Origin: Flavobacterium sp. Root935
GTDB taxonomy: Bacteria > Bacteroidota > Bacteroidia > Flavobacteriales > Flavobacteriaceae
Length of the DNA: 64,000 nt
NCBI RefSeq assembly: GCF_001429295.1
Contig: NZ_LMJL01000012.1
Coordinates: 1,428,987 to 1,492,986, forward strand
Direction of reading: 5' to 3'
Part shown: positions 54,017 to 63,910 of the stretch, piece by piece
Position numbering within the stretch: the stretch's first letter is position 1
How the letters are laid out: each line of letters starts with the position of its first letter
Translations under genes and position numbers: made by a program
The notes under the pieces: model-generated
Seen by the model: only the letters and a program-made list of their open reading frames with translations
Databases searched by the model: none
Told to the model about the DNA's origin: nothing

Positions 54017-54781
54017 TTAATTCCAAATTTCATTAGAACTTGTTAAAATGATTGGATAGTCATCGGTTACTAGTATTGTATGTTCGTGTTGGGTTACATA
54101 ACCGCCTTTGTTTCCTACTAAGGTCCAACCATCATTCAATTCTACAGCAACAGTTGAATTTGTCGAAATGAAAGTTTCTATTGCTACTGTGGTGTTTTTT
54201 TTAAAACGTTCTCTATTACTCCTAACTCTATAGTTTAAAATATTTTGAGGTTCTTCGTGTAAACTTCTACCCACACCATGACCAGCCAAATTTTTAATGA
54301 CTTTGAAGCCTGACTTTTTAGCCTCTGTTTCTATTAAATATCCAATTTCAGAAATTTTTACACCTCCTTTGATGTTGCTTATTGCTTTGCGTAAAATGTT
54401 TTTAGAAGCATCTACAAGAGGTTGATGATAATGAATGTCTTTTCCAAGCACAAAAGAACCTCCGTTATCTGACCAAAAACCATCTAGTTCAGCAGAAACA
54501 TCAATATTTATTAAATCACCTTCTTTAAGTATTTTATTTTCAGATGGAATTCCGTGTGCAGCTTCTTCATTTACACTTATACAAGTAAAACCAGGAAATC
54601 CGTAGGTTTCGTAGGGTGCTGACTTAGCACCGTAGCTTTGTAAAATTTTGCCACCATATGCATCTAACTCTTTCGTTGATATACCAACTTTAGCGTATTC
54701 CCTCATCAATTTCAGCGTAGTTGCGACAACTTCACTGACTTTTTTCATTCCGATTAATTCTGATTCTTTTGTAATTGACAT
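54017..54781 (-). CDS. Type I methionine aminopeptidase (second, stress-cluster copy)
   Basis: This 254-residue protein is counted from the ATG at 54781; longer in-frame starts at 54868 overlap the next gene and add a non-family N-terminus. The metal-binding residues are visible: D in NIDVSAELDGFW, D in SDNGGSF, H in AGHGVGRSLHEEP, E in AIETF and E in QHEHT. It removes N-terminal methionine. The substrate-binding FPGFTCISVNEEAAHGIP block is intact. A core copy probably exists elsewhere, so this may be an auxiliary isozyme. Confidence 0.9.
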   Translation of the reverse strand: MSITKESELIGMKKVSEVVATTLKLMREYAKVGISTKELDAYGGKILQSYGAKSAPYETYGFPGFTCISVNEEAAHGIPSENKILKEGDLINIDVSAELDGFWSDNGGSFVLGKDIHYHQPLVDASKNILRKAISNIKGGVKISEIGYLIETEAKKSGFKVIKNLAGHGVGRSLHEEPQNILNYRVRSNRERFKKNTTVAIETFISTNSTVAVELNDGWTLVGNKGGYVTQHEHTILVTDDYPIILTSSNEIWN

Positions 54782-54807
54782 TTTGTTTTTTTTTAAATTA
54801 GCTACGA

Positions 54808-55089
54808 CTACTTTAATACATCTTTGATATCGTCTAGTTTTTTGAACATAGAGGCAGCAAAAGGACAAAGTGGAATTATCTTTACATTTTTATCTCTGGC
54901 CATTTCGACGATTTTATAGAGCATTTGTTTTCCTACACCTTTACCATTGAACTCCTGCTCAACTTCTGTATGGTCTATAATAATCAATGTGTCTCCTGCG
55001 ATGGAATAACTCATCATACCTGCACGTTTATTATTCTCTCTTGCGATTGAGAAGCCTTTATTGCTTTCTTCCTTTAATAGTATTTCCAT
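54808..55089 (-). CDS. Small GNAT N-acetyltransferase
   Basis: This 93-residue protein has the acetyl-CoA motif EFNGKGVGKQMLYKIVEMARD and a closing IIPLCPFAASMFKKL, close to the group of the 48186-48503 GNAT protein. Both are YjdJ-like and may be duplicates. It lies 26 bp before the methionine aminopeptidase. The decayed alginate-export gene is just upstream. Confidence 0.82.
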   Translation of the reverse strand: MEILLKEESNKGFSIARENNKRAGMMSYSIAGDTLIIIDHTEVEQEFNGKGVGKQMLYKIVEMARDKNVKIIPLCPFAASMFKKLDDIKDVLK

Positions 55090-55100
55090 GATTTTTAGTT

Positions 55101-56435
55101 TTAAAATTTTATTTCAGACGTAAATACAATATGATATAATGTGTCACCTTTATCACTGCTTTCGAGAAAATCCCCAGGAAAAATCACATTAGATTCAAGT
55201 TCAAAAAAAACAAACTTATTGAACTGGTAACCGATGATTGTCCATATTTGATGTGCAATAAATCGTTCATTATTTACATCTCGATAATCAAGGGTTAAAG
55301 CGGCACCAAACACCATCACCTAATGAATACCACCAAAAAGCAGCATAATCAAATGAAACTTCCCACCTGTTAAAAGCCGCATTGACGTAAGGATGAACGT
55401 CGATTAAGTTGGATGGTCAAAATCGTGCCACCCGACCAAAATAAGCACCACGAGGATATAACGCATCGAACGTGTTCATTTTGTTATCCATAGCATCTCT
55501 GTCGCTGCTAATAATTTCCGCTTTTACTCCAAAATCAAGGCTCTCTCCAAAGAAATCTGTTTTTTTCTACATTAAAGGAAAGAGTCCAAGCCGAAATATC
55601 CTGATGGCCAAACGTTCCAAATTGGTAAGCCATTTCGTTGTTATATTTTAGCCCTTTGAATTTGCCAAAATGCCTAAAACCAATAGATGCCCCGTTCATT
55701 TGCGATACCACTATTATAGGTCGCACTGTTTTCTTTTTGATAAAAAACATACACATCCAAATCAGTCTTCTCAGAAAACATAGTGGTCGAGTAAATGCCT
55801 GAAAGGGTTTCATCAAAATCTAAATAGATATTATCAAATGTGCCAAACTAGGTTTGTACTGGAATAGCAAAAAAGGTTTTAGCACTGAACTTTTCGTTGT
55901 GAAAATTAATTTCTGTAAAATCAAATGAACGATTCACATTTGGGCCTTCACGAAAATCAATCAAACGACCTGATCCCAATCGTAGGTTCTGTCTACCGCC
56001 ATCAATTCCCCAATATGGTGCCAACTTATATTTAACAAACAACTGATTTATATAAAGTTCATCTTTGTCTACTGGACTTATGTTATCTTTATCTGTTACC
56101 AAACTGCTACCCAATTCTGTAAATAACTCAAAAATATCATCTACTTTGAAATGGGCATGTGCTAAAAATCTATTTAAATACGATATATTATCCTGACTTA
56201 CCTCGCGATCGAACTCGTCATTAATAAACGATTCTGACTGAAATCGCCAACTTCCTCCAAACGATAGCGTTGTATTTTGAAACAGCTCAATTGCTTTTAG
56301 ATTTTGGTGCAGATTTTTATTTTCGATTAAATCTAACCTCGTTAAATCTTCATTTTGGCGCAACAAACTAAATTTCTGTCCATAAGTAGTGAACTGAAAA
56401 ACAAACAACAAAAGGATGTAAATTTTAAAATTCAT
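55101..56435 (-). pseudogene. Alginate-export-family outer-membrane porin, heavily decayed
   Basis: A signal peptide (ending TTYGQ) and an alginate-export-like barrel are traceable along the whole stretch, but the frame is broken repeatedly. A TAG follows PVQT near 55,850. A frameshift occurs near 55,690 before ASIGFRHFGKFKG. A frameshift in an A7 run near 55,560 precedes DFFGESLDFGVKAE. A TGA interrupts ARF-PSNLIDVHPY near 55,433. A last frameshift near 55,320 leads to FGAALTLDYRDVN, and the protein ends in FTSEIKF. Without these lesions it would be about 440 residues. A typical member imports or exports polysaccharides. Confidence 0.8.
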
Positions 56436-56479
56436 ACCAAAACTCTTTTAGACTATTACTAATTGTCGAGAACTTACAA

Positions 56480-57004
56480 TTATTCTTTAATGAACTGTAA
56501 ATCCGCTGTTAATGTTACGATGTCACTAACTACAATACTTCCCGCTTCGGTAATAGCGCTCCAGATCAAGTTAAAGTCTTTTCTATTAATACTCCCATTA
56601 ACTTCAAAGCCTGCTTTTGTTTGACCATAAGAGTCTACAGCTATTCCATTGAAGTCTACATCTAATTCTATTTCTTTCGTAATATCCCTAATTGTCAAAT
56701 CCCCAATAAGTGTACTTCCATCAAAAGATGTTGACTTGAATTTCAATTCAGGATATTTGTCTGCATTGAAAAAATCATCTGACTTTAAATGTGTGTCTCT
56801 ATCTCTATTTTTTGTAATGATAGATGCCGTTTTTGCAATAAAGCCAAAATCTGCATTAATGAAACCAGCATTGCTGGATTCGATTGTTGCATTGAAATCA
56901 TCAAAATGACCAGTTACTTTAGAAATCATCATATGTTCTACTTTAAAAGTGATTTCTGAATGTGCCTTATCTATCTTCCAACTTGTTTTTGATGTAGTAC
57001 TCAT
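56480..57004 (-). CDS. YceI-family protein (cytoplasmic form)
   Basis: This 174-residue protein is counted from the ATG at 57004; longer starts overlap the amidohydrolase gene. It has the YceI pattern SWKIDKAHSEITFKVEHMM, then KYPELKFKST and GFEVNGSINRKDFNLIW. Unlike the tandem pair at 36.6-37.7 kb it has no signal peptide. It probably binds a polyisoprenoid-like ligand. It is only distantly related to those two copies. Confidence 0.85.
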   Translation of the reverse strand: MSTTSKTSWKIDKAHSEITFKVEHMMISKVTGHFDDFNATIESSNAGFINADFGFIAKTASIITKNRDRDTHLKSDDFFNADKYPELKFKSTSFDGSTLIGDLTIRDITKEIELDVDFNGIAVDSYGQTKAGFEVNGSINRKDFNLIWSAITEAGSIVVSDIVTLTADLQFIKE

Positions 57005-57035
57005 TATAACATTTTCGTTAAAGGTTATTATTAAT

Positions 57036-58835
57036 TTATTTGTCTTGAAAGCCACCATAAATTTTTACAGGGGACCATGCTGGTATTGCTTCTGGTAGAG
57101 CAGGATTCATGCTTTTATATTCATCAGAAGCAAATACTACTTTACCTCCCACTATTGTAAGTATTGATTTTAAATTATTTATTTCTTTCTCAGGGATTGT
57201 AAAGTAATCATCAGATAAGATTGCAAAGTCTGCATACATTCCATTTTCCAAAGTTCCTTTTACGGTCTCCTCGTTTGAAACCCAAGCACTTCCTTTCGTG
57301 TATAATTGCAAAGCTTCTTCCCTTGATAGTTGGTTTGATGGTTCGGCTAATTGAAAATCCCCAACCGTTTTACCAGTAATCAACCAATACAATGCTGGCC
57401 ATGGATTGTAACTTGCTACCCGGGTACCATCGGTTCCTGCTCCAACAGGAAGTCCTGCCTCTATCATCTTACGAACTGGTGGTGCTTGTTTCGCTTTTTC
57501 TGATCCGTACCTTTCCACAAAAAACTCCCCAGCATATGCCATTCTTGCCTGAATGGCAATTCCGCCATTTAGTACTTTAATTCGCTTCAGGTCCGTTTCT
57601 TTTACCGTTTCTGCATGGTCAAACAACCATCTTTTAGTAGCTAATTTTCCATTTGTTTCATTGTTGACTTCTTCGATAACATCGAGCATATTAGCAATGG
57701 TTTCACCATAAGTAGCATGAATTCTAAAAGGCCAACCGTTATCTACGTGAAGACGTATAATTTGTTTTAAGTCTTTTCTCCACGTTGGCCTATTTTCCAA
57801 AAGAGGCTGTGGTGCTAAAAAGTTTTCAAAATCACCAGCACTCCATGCTAGGAATTCACCACCGCCTTCGAGTTCATACCCATGCTCCAAATGTATTTCG
57901 CCATTGTGCCCAACTTCATTATTTGCAATCCATTCCTGAAATTCGTCATATTCTGCTCCTTTATTTTGTGGAAACAGGTAATACGATAAACGTATTGGCA
58001 TTGCACCAGCATCGGCTAATATTTTAGTACTGCTAAAATCTTCTGGAAATTTATGCCCTCCACCTCCAGCATCAATACCACTTGTAATACCCAAGCTGTT
58101 CAACTCTCTATAATATTGCTTAGTTGAATTCACCATTTCACTCTCTGACAATGGTGGTAAAGCCGCAATTGTTTGGTATAAAATTGTTGGGCTAGGTTCC
58201 GCCAAAAGTACTCCTGTCAACTTTCCATCAGGCCCTTTTTCATAACTGCTTCCTTCGGGAGCTAAGGTATTTTCATCAATTTTCATTGCCTTTAAACCCG
58301 CTTTATTTAACCAACCTCTGCTATATAAGAACAGAACAAAAGCAGGTACATCACCAGTGGCTTCATTAATTTCTTCGGGTGTAGGAAAACGTTTTTCTTC
58401 AAATTGAAAAGGACTCCATCCTCCAATCACTCGAACCCATTGACCTTTTGGAGTTCTCTCTGCTTGTTCCTTTAGCATTGCCAAGGCTGTCTTTAAAGAT
58501 GTAACACCATCCCAACGTAATTCGGCATTATAAAAGCGTGCAGCCCTAGTTAAGTGTAAATGAGAGTCGTTTAAACCTGGAATCAAAGTTTTACCATTGG
58601 CATCTATGATTTTTGTATTTTCATTTTTGAACTTGAGAATTTCTTCATTAGTTCCTGTTGCTAATACTTTTCTATCTTTAATAGCAATAGCTTCTTTAAT
58701 AGACTTAGCTTTATCCATAATTGCTATTTTAGCATTAGTAACAATTAAGTCTGCAATGACTTCATTCCCTTTATTTTTTTCCTTACAAGAGAACAACGTA
58801 ATAGAAAATAGAATTAATAATATAAATTGCTTCAT
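57036..58835 (-). CDS. Amidohydrolase-family lipoprotein (YtcJ-like)
   Basis: This 599-residue protein has a lipobox ending at C17 (ITLFSC) and the amidohydrolase 3 layout. Metal-site landmarks are LNDSHLHLT near the start, then HGYEL, DHAET and the late GAGTDGTR. It belongs with YtcJ-type enzymes, which hydrolyse amides or N-formyl compounds. It would act on the periplasmic side. It lies 31 bp from the YceI gene and likely shares a transcript. Confidence 0.87.
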   Translation of the reverse strand: MKQFILLILFSITLFSCKEKNKGNEVIADLIVTNAKIAIMDKAKSIKEAIAIKDRKVLATGTNEEILKFKNENTKIIDANGKTLIPGLNDSHLHLTRAARFYNAELRWDGVTSLKTALAMLKEQAERTPKGQWVRVIGGWSPFQFEEKRFPTPEEINEATGDVPAFVLFLYSRGWLNKAGLKAMKIDENTLAPEGSSYEKGPDGKLTGVLLAEPSPTILYQTIAALPPLSESEMVNSTKQYYRELNSLGITSGIDAGGGGHKFPEDFSSTKILADAGAMPIRLSYYLFPQNKGAEYDEFQEWIANNEVGHNGEIHLEHGYELEGGGEFLAWSAGDFENFLAPQPLLENRPTWRKDLKQIIRLHVDNGWPFRIHATYGETIANMLDVIEEVNNETNGKLATKRWLFDHAETVKETDLKRIKVLNGGIAIQARMAYAGEFFVERYGSEKAKQAPPVRKMIEAGLPVGAGTDGTRVASYNPWPALYWLITGKTVGDFQLAEPSNQLSREEALQLYTKGSAWVSNEETVKGTLENGMYADFAILSDDYFTIPEKEINNLKSILTIVGGKVVFASDEYKSMNPALPEAIPAWSPVKIYGGFQDK

Positions 58836-58901
58836 AATAAGTTATTTTTAAAATAGGGCTGCGTCCAGTATTATCGCAGGCAGCTTTTTATCATTTTGGA
58901 A

Positions 58902-59588
58902 TTAATGTTTAAGCATATCTCGGGCATATTGAACACCAATTCCATACGCTCCGCCATATTTCACTACCAAATCATTTACTGGCTTATAGGTTTCTTGTCT
59001 TGCCCAATCTCTTTGTAGTTCTAAAAGATATTGCAATGAGGTAATTGGTTTTGCTCCGGCTTGAACCATACGAGTGATAGATTGGTCGTGAGCTTCTTTT
59101 GAGATATCTCCTGAAGCATCAGTAATAACGTAAACGTCATAGCCTTCGCTGATTGCAGACAATACAGGTCCTACAATACATACACTGGTCCAAAGACCAC
59201 CCATTACTAATTTCTTTTTACCTTTACCCACTATAGCTTTATGTGCATTTACATCTTCCCATGTATTCATTGTTGTACGATCTATATAGGTTTTTTTATC
59301 AGGATAAGCCTCCAAAATTTCTGGAAAAACTGGGCCACTGAAAGATTCTTCCGCAACGGTGGTGATGATTGTCGGCACTTTAAATATTTTAGAGGCCCCA
59401 ACAACTAAACCTACATTTCCTCTTAAAACATCCATTGAAATACTTTTGGTTGCAAATGCCATTTGACCTTCATGGTCAATCATTACCAAGGCATGGTTGG
59501 TTGGACTTAATAACTCTGGGCTTGGATTTTGAGCAAATCCTACTGTTGATAAAATCCCTACTACGAGACATAAAATTGCTTTTTTCAT
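58902..59588 (-). CDS. Exported isochorismatase-family hydrolase (YcaC-like)
   Basis: This 228-residue protein has a signal peptide ending in GFAQ and the isochorismatase fold. Catalytic candidates are D in VMIDHEGQM, a lysine in GKGKKKLVMGG and the nucleophile C in WTSVCIVGP. This puts it near YcaC-type amidases or hydrolases. Exported forms are common in Bacteroidota. The substrate is unknown. It lies 66 bp before the amidohydrolase and is probably co-expressed. Confidence 0.85.
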   Translation of the reverse strand: MKKAILCLVVGILSTVGFAQNPSPELLSPTNHALVMIDHEGQMAFATKSISMDVLRGNVGLVVGASKIFKVPTIITTVAEESFSGPVFPEILEAYPDKKTYIDRTTMNTWEDVNAHKAIVGKGKKKLVMGGLWTSVCIVGPVLSAISEGYDVYVITDASGDISKEAHDQSITRMVQAGAKPITSLQYLLELQRDWARQETYKPVNDLVVKYGGAYGIGVQYARDMLKH

Positions 59589-59647
59589 TTTAAATTGATT
59601 TGTGTCTTATTTGACGTTGTAAATATTTGTTGCTAATTAAGAATTGA

Positions 59648-60520
59648 TTAACTCATAGGAACTTCCATTAAAAGAAGTTCAGTATCCGAGTCTGCTTTAA
59701 TGTTTAAATGGTTTGTATCCCATACACCTAAGCCATCTCTGCTGTTTAAGCTTTGGTTATTTACAGTAACATCTCCTTTTAGTACAAAAACATAAACGCC
59801 ATTTCTTTTAGAGTCATTTAAGTGGTAGGTAAGTTCTTTCGCTTTTTCAAGGTTTGTCATATTAAACCAAGCATCTTGATGAATCCAGACACCAGCATCA
59901 CCCACATTAGGAGATACGATTTGTTGCATTTTATTTTTTCGATCTGCAACATCTAGCGTAATCTGATCATAGCGAGGCGTTACATTTTTTTTGTTGGGAA
60001 ACACCCATATTTGAAGAAATTTAACCGCTTGGTCTGGGTTATTGTTGTACTCAGAATGCATAATACCAGTACCAGCACTCATCACTTGTATGTCGCCACA
60101 CTTAATGACCGTTTCATTACCCATATTGTCCTTATGCTTCAAATCACCTTCAAGTGGAATGGAAATAATTTCCATGTCTTTATGAGGGTGGGTGCTAAAC
60201 CCCATATTTCCAGAAACTATATCATCATTCAAGACCCGCAAAACACCAAAATTCATTCTTTCTGGATTGTGGTAATTGGCAAAACTGAACGTGTGTTTGG
60301 AGTGTAACCATCCGTGGTTAGCATCGCCTCTTGTAGTTGCTTTGTGAAGTATTTTGTTCATTGTTTTATTTTCTTTATTAGGTAAATGATTGTATCCGAT
60401 TTTTTCGTTTTCTTGATTTTCTCGAGGATGTGAACTATTTATCCTGGTAAATGCACTTAATCCAAAAATTGAAAGTGAACCACCCATGATCACTTTTTTT
60501 ATAAATTCTTTTCGCCTCAT
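59648..60520 (-). CDS. Pirin-family protein with Tat-like signal
   Basis: This 290-residue protein has an N-terminal twin-arginine-type start (MRRKEFIKKVIMGG) ahead of a hydrophobic stretch, so it may be exported folded. Pirin motifs are FSTHPHKDMEIISIPLEG (metal histidines) and GTGIMHSEYN. The pirin domain starts about 55 residues in. Twin arginine is imperfect, since the second R is followed by KEF; the Tat assignment is tentative. It differs clearly from the pirin at 46435-47322. Confidence 0.85.
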   Translation of the reverse strand: MRRKEFIKKVIMGGSLSIFGLSAFTRINSSHPRENQENEKIGYNHLPNKENKTMNKILHKATTRGDANHGWLHSKHTFSFANYHNPERMNFGVLRVLNDDIVSGNMGFSTHPHKDMEIISIPLEGDLKHKDNMGNETVIKCGDIQVMSAGTGIMHSEYNNNPDQAVKFLQIWVFPNKKNVTPRYDQITLDVADRKNKMQQIVSPNVGDAGVWIHQDAWFNMTNLEKAKELTYHLNDSKRNGVYVFVLKGDVTVNNQSLNSRDGLGVWDTNHLNIKADSDTELLLMEVPMS

Positions 60521-60957
60521 TACTATATCCTAATTACATGCCAAAGAATTAAACACGTGATAATCAAGTAATTAATAAAAACTTAGCGAAATATATTTTT
60601 CCTTTTTTTTATATTTTTCTAATATTTTAGAATTATTTGCACTAATTTTTTAAAAAAAATACCGTACAACGTAGAAAAGTTCTTTCGCTGTCAGTATTTT
60701 GTTATTGACTATTGTCCTAATAAAATAATTAATGGTAGGGATCAAGAAAGTAGTTAAAATCGCAAACAACTTCCTCTTAACCCCATTGATTTTGAAGTGT
60801 AAAGTGAAATGCTAAAACAAAAAAGATTTCATCTTTAAAAGTGCCCCCATAATTTATCGAATATAACCCGCCATTATGGAAAAAGTTTACTAATAAACAG
60901 CAGATAATGATTGTAGTAATGATAAAGAACCGAACTTATAGGTCAACATAGCGTTGT
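60521..60957. other. Intergenic region, no gene seen
   Basis: This AT-rich spacer of 437 bp separates the Tat-like pirin from the SDR gene. It has no ORF, no hairpin with a T-run and no repeat copy that I can support. Confidence 0.45.
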
Positions 60958-61821
60958 CTATTTCAAAAGCTCTTCCAATCCGTATGCTTTCAAAATTTGA
61001 TCATAAGCTAACTGAACCGCATCATTGGCACCTTTAGTAATTTCACCTAACGCAGGGTCAACAACAGTTCTTAATGGCCTCGCTCCTTGTGGTAATTCGA
61101 TTAGTTTGATTACTGCATCGGCTACTTCTTGAGGATTTGGTTTTATTGTTTCAAACATTTGCCCCATTGCGCTAAACATTTTCTCTGGAAATTTGGCTAG
61201 CACTCCATATTCATCAAAAACGGATGCGTCAGAACCAGTTTGAATCTTTTGAGCCATTTCAGTAGGAAATCCACCTGGTTGTATCAGTGCAACATCTATA
61301 CCTAGAGGTCGTACTTCATAGTGCAAACCTTCACTTAAACCTTCTAAAGCGAATTTGGAGGCACTATACATTGCAAAAAAAGGAGCTGAAAACCTTCCAT
61401 ACCCACTGGTAACATTAATAATCAAGCCTTCCGATTTTTTACGCATGAACGGTAATACTAACTTCATTAACATCCAAGGTGCGATAACATTAACGTCAAA
61501 CGTTCGTTGTAAATCTGCAGTAGTACCACTTTCAGCCACTCCAAACAGCGTTAAACCTGCATTGTTTACCAAGACGTCAATTGCTCCTTCTTTCGCTATT
61601 ATAGTATCAATAGCATTTTTCACACTGGCTTCATCGGTTAAGGATACATCTAAAACTGTTATATTTTCTACTAAAGATAAGGCTGCTGCTTTATCGGCAT
61701 TTTTTCCATTGATGTCTCTCATAGCAGCATAAACTTTATGCCCTAAACCGGCTGCACTATTTGCTGTTAGCCATCCAAAACCACTGTTTGTTCCTGTAAT
61801 TAAAACGATTTTTTTGCTCAT
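60958..61821 (-). CDS. Short-chain dehydrogenase/reductase
   Basis: This 287-residue protein has the classical SDR motifs: TGTNSGFG at 9-16, NNAG at 86-89, S139 in NVTSG and Y152-x3-K156 in MYSASKFALEG. It would oxidise or reduce a hydroxyl or keto group with NAD(P). The substrate is unknown. A TTTACCA palindrome lies 55 bp upstream, suggesting operator control shared with the SnoaL-like gene at 62271. Confidence 0.92.
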   Translation of the reverse strand: MSKKIVLITGTNSGFGWLTANSAAGLGHKVYAAMRDINGKNADKAAALSLVENITVLDVSLTDEASVKNAIDTIIAKEGAIDVLVNNAGLTLFGVAESGTTADLQRTFDVNVIAPWMLMKLVLPFMRKKSEGLIINVTSGYGRFSAPFFAMYSASKFALEGLSEGLHYEVRPLGIDVALIQPGGFPTEMAQKIQTGSDASVFDEYGVLAKFPEKMFSAMGQMFETIKPNPQEVADAVIKLIELPQGARPLRTVVDPALGEITKGANDAVQLAYDQILKAYGLEELLK

Positions 61822-62270
61822 TTTTTTGTTTATTTAATTATTTCACACAAAGGTTTATTTAAAAAACTACATACTATTTACCAAATGGTAAAAAGCATTT
61901 TTATTGGTTTTTTACCCTTATTGAACTAAATGATTGATGTGCGATTCCCAGTTAAGAAGCGATATAAAAAAAGTGGGATACAACTGATAATTGTTGGATC
62001 TTTTTTTTCAAAAACTCTAAACAATGTAGCGTTGGATATTGAGAGAGGAACGAACCTATCATTTCCAATTCTTAATCAAATGATTTACTGGAAATTTTTT
62101 CTATGATGGTTCCCAATCGATTATAGTATTGGAATTTTCCTTCCAACATAAAATTCATTTTCTTAGCGTTTTAGTACAGTCTGACGTTATTTTATAAATA
62201 TAATAGCCGTGCAAGTGGTGACTTAAACTGCTATTACATTTACACGTTTTCCGTAAACGCTACTTGTTAT
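61822..62270. other. Intergenic region with palindrome
   Basis: This spacer of 449 bp contains the TTTACCA palindrome at 61877-61892, upstream of the SDR. The remainder is AT-rich and carries no ORF that I can support. Confidence 0.5.
61877..61892. promoter_or_regulatory. Palindrome TTTACCA-AA-TGGTAAA upstream of SDR
   Basis: The 7-bp arms TTTACCA and TGGTAAA are perfectly complementary and surround AA. It lies 55 bp upstream of the SDR start. Palindromes of this class serve as operators of HxlR- or similar winged-helix regulators, but the regulator is not in the window. Confidence 0.5.
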
Positions 62271-62702
62271 TTATTCAGAAGCAAAACTTCCACCACTCAT
62301 TGCTTTTAGAAAAACCTGAGGGTTCCAATATTCGCGATAGTTTACAATCAGTCCATCTCTAAAAGTCACGAAAGTTGCATAACTCATTTCATATGGATTT
62401 CCATTTCCAATGACTACTCCTGACGCACTCCATTCAGCAATAACCACATTTTCATCATCAGTTCCGTAGATTTTCATGGTGGGTAATGATTTTACATTTA
62501 TGAAACTAGGGTAATCTTTTAAATAAGCATAAAGAGCTTCACGACCTTCAAAGCGATTTTGCGAACCTTCCGGGGCAAAAGAAAATTCACCCACAACATC
62601 ATCGGCACATAATTCGGACCAGCCTAACATGTCCTTAGCTAGAAATCTATCGAAACCATTACGCAATAATTGCGTCACTGGGGTGTTTTGTGAATTTTCC
62701 AT
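62271..62702 (-). CDS. NTF2-like/SnoaL-type protein
   Basis: This 143-residue protein has the NTF2-like pattern: TQLLRNGFDRFLAKDMLGWS, RFEGREALYAYLKDYPSF and a closing FRDGLIVNYREYWNPQVF. It is a ketosteroid-isomerase-type fold with unknown ligand. A near-palindromic TTTACCAATTGGCAGA lies about 78 bp upstream and resembles the site ahead of the SDR. Confidence 0.87.
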   Translation of the reverse strand: MENSQNTPVTQLLRNGFDRFLAKDMLGWSELCADDVVGEFSFAPEGSQNRFEGREALYAYLKDYPSFINVKSLPTMKIYGTDDENVVIAEWSASGVVIGNGNPYEMSYATFVTFRDGLIVNYREYWNPQVFLKAMSGGSFASE

Positions 62703-63061
62703 TGTATTAAATTTTAATGTTACTTTTTATCATTTTGATATTTATTTATACAAATGTTTATTAAAAAAAGAATAAGGCATTTACCAATTGGCAGAATAAG
62801 ATATTTAACGTCTTTAGGATAAAATCGATACCCTTCTTGTATATGTCTTCAGTACTCTAAAGATATGTTAATTAAGATCATAATTCCCTACTGTTTGATA
62901 TTTTGCAAGAACTCGAAAAGCCAAGAATCCTAGTTACTCCTATGGGATTTTATCTATTTTTTTATATACATTGTTTCCTGGAGTTCTTAATCTAAATTTC
63001 ACACTCTTTATAGAAATAGAACCAGTACCTGAACAATTCTATCAATTTTAAATCTTAGAAA
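62703..63061. other. Intergenic region with second palindrome-like site
   Basis: This spacer of 359 bp holds the TTTACCAATTGGCAGA site at 62780-62795. I find no ORF or terminator elsewhere in it. Confidence 0.45.
62780..62795. promoter_or_regulatory. Second TTTACCA palindrome-like site
   Basis: TTTACCAATTGGCAGA shares the TTTACCA arm with the site at 61877 and has an imperfect second arm (TTGGCAGA). It is upstream of the NTF2-like gene. Confidence 0.4.
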
Positions 63062-63899
63062 CTAATTACTCAGCCATTGTTGTAAAGTTGTGCTTGGTTT
63101 TCCGAGAAAACGGTGTACCGTATATGCATTCCCTACTTCTCTTGTTTTTTCGAAGAACTCAAAGAGAGGAATGATCTCCTTTAACCGTGTATTACGTGAC
63201 ACAAATGCGATTAATTTCAACAACCAAAAAGGAACATTGGAAATCTTTGAAATTTCTGGATGTTTCACTTTAATATATTTTTCCAATGCTTCATTAATAG
63301 TAAAACCTTCTGGGCCATATACATTGAATTCATGGTTAAAACTTTCTGAATTTTGATACCCGTTTACCAATAGTTGGCCAAAATCTTTTGCAGCAATCCA
63401 TTCGATTTCAATGGGTTGTTCCCCCATAACCTTGACTTTACCATTTTGTATCATTGATTCTAATGACTCCATAAACCAAGTTGGTCTAAAAATCATATAG
63501 GGGATACCACTTGCTTTTATAAGCTTTTCTGATTTGTATTTAGCGTCTATGAAGGACAACCAGCTATTTTCTTTGCTTACGGTAGCACCACTCACATAAC
63601 TAATTAGTTTTATATTGTAACTTCTTTGCCAATTCTACAATTCTTTCAACAGCAGCAAACTCATCTAGTTTCCCCAGCGTGATGTGTATGGCTTGACTAT
63701 CTTTAATTGCTAATTCTAAGTCCATATCATTAAAGACATCCCCTTTTATGGTCTCCTGATTCGGATATTTATCAGATTGTATGTTGCGTGCAAAGAGTTT
63801 AAGTTGAAATCCTGCATTGTCAAATGCCTTTATTGTTTCTTGAGCCACCAAACCGCTAGCACCTAATATGGAGACTTTTTCGATCTTTATTTCTGACAT
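63062..63899 (-). pseudogene. NmrA-like NAD(P)-binding protein, frameshifted
   Basis: The N-terminal frame from the ATG at 63899 has the Rossmann motif ILGASGLVAQET and reads to about codon 95, then stops. The rest of the family, beginning KLISYVSGATVSKE, continues in another frame to 63062. The change is a single-base slip near 63,605-63,620; removing one T in CAATATAAAACT restores the frame. Joined length is about 278 residues, normal for NmrA-like proteins. It may be a recent lesion or a sequencing error. Confidence 0.7.
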
Positions 63900-63910
63900 G
63901 ATTTTTTGAT

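Noticed and set aside
54782..54868. Upstream 29-codon extension of the methionine aminopeptidase
   Set aside because: It overlaps the GNAT gene and has no family similarity; the ATG at 54781 fits the family start.
61355..61732. 125-codon plus-strand ORF opposite the SDR
   Set aside because: Shadow of the SDR gene, whose motifs are complete.
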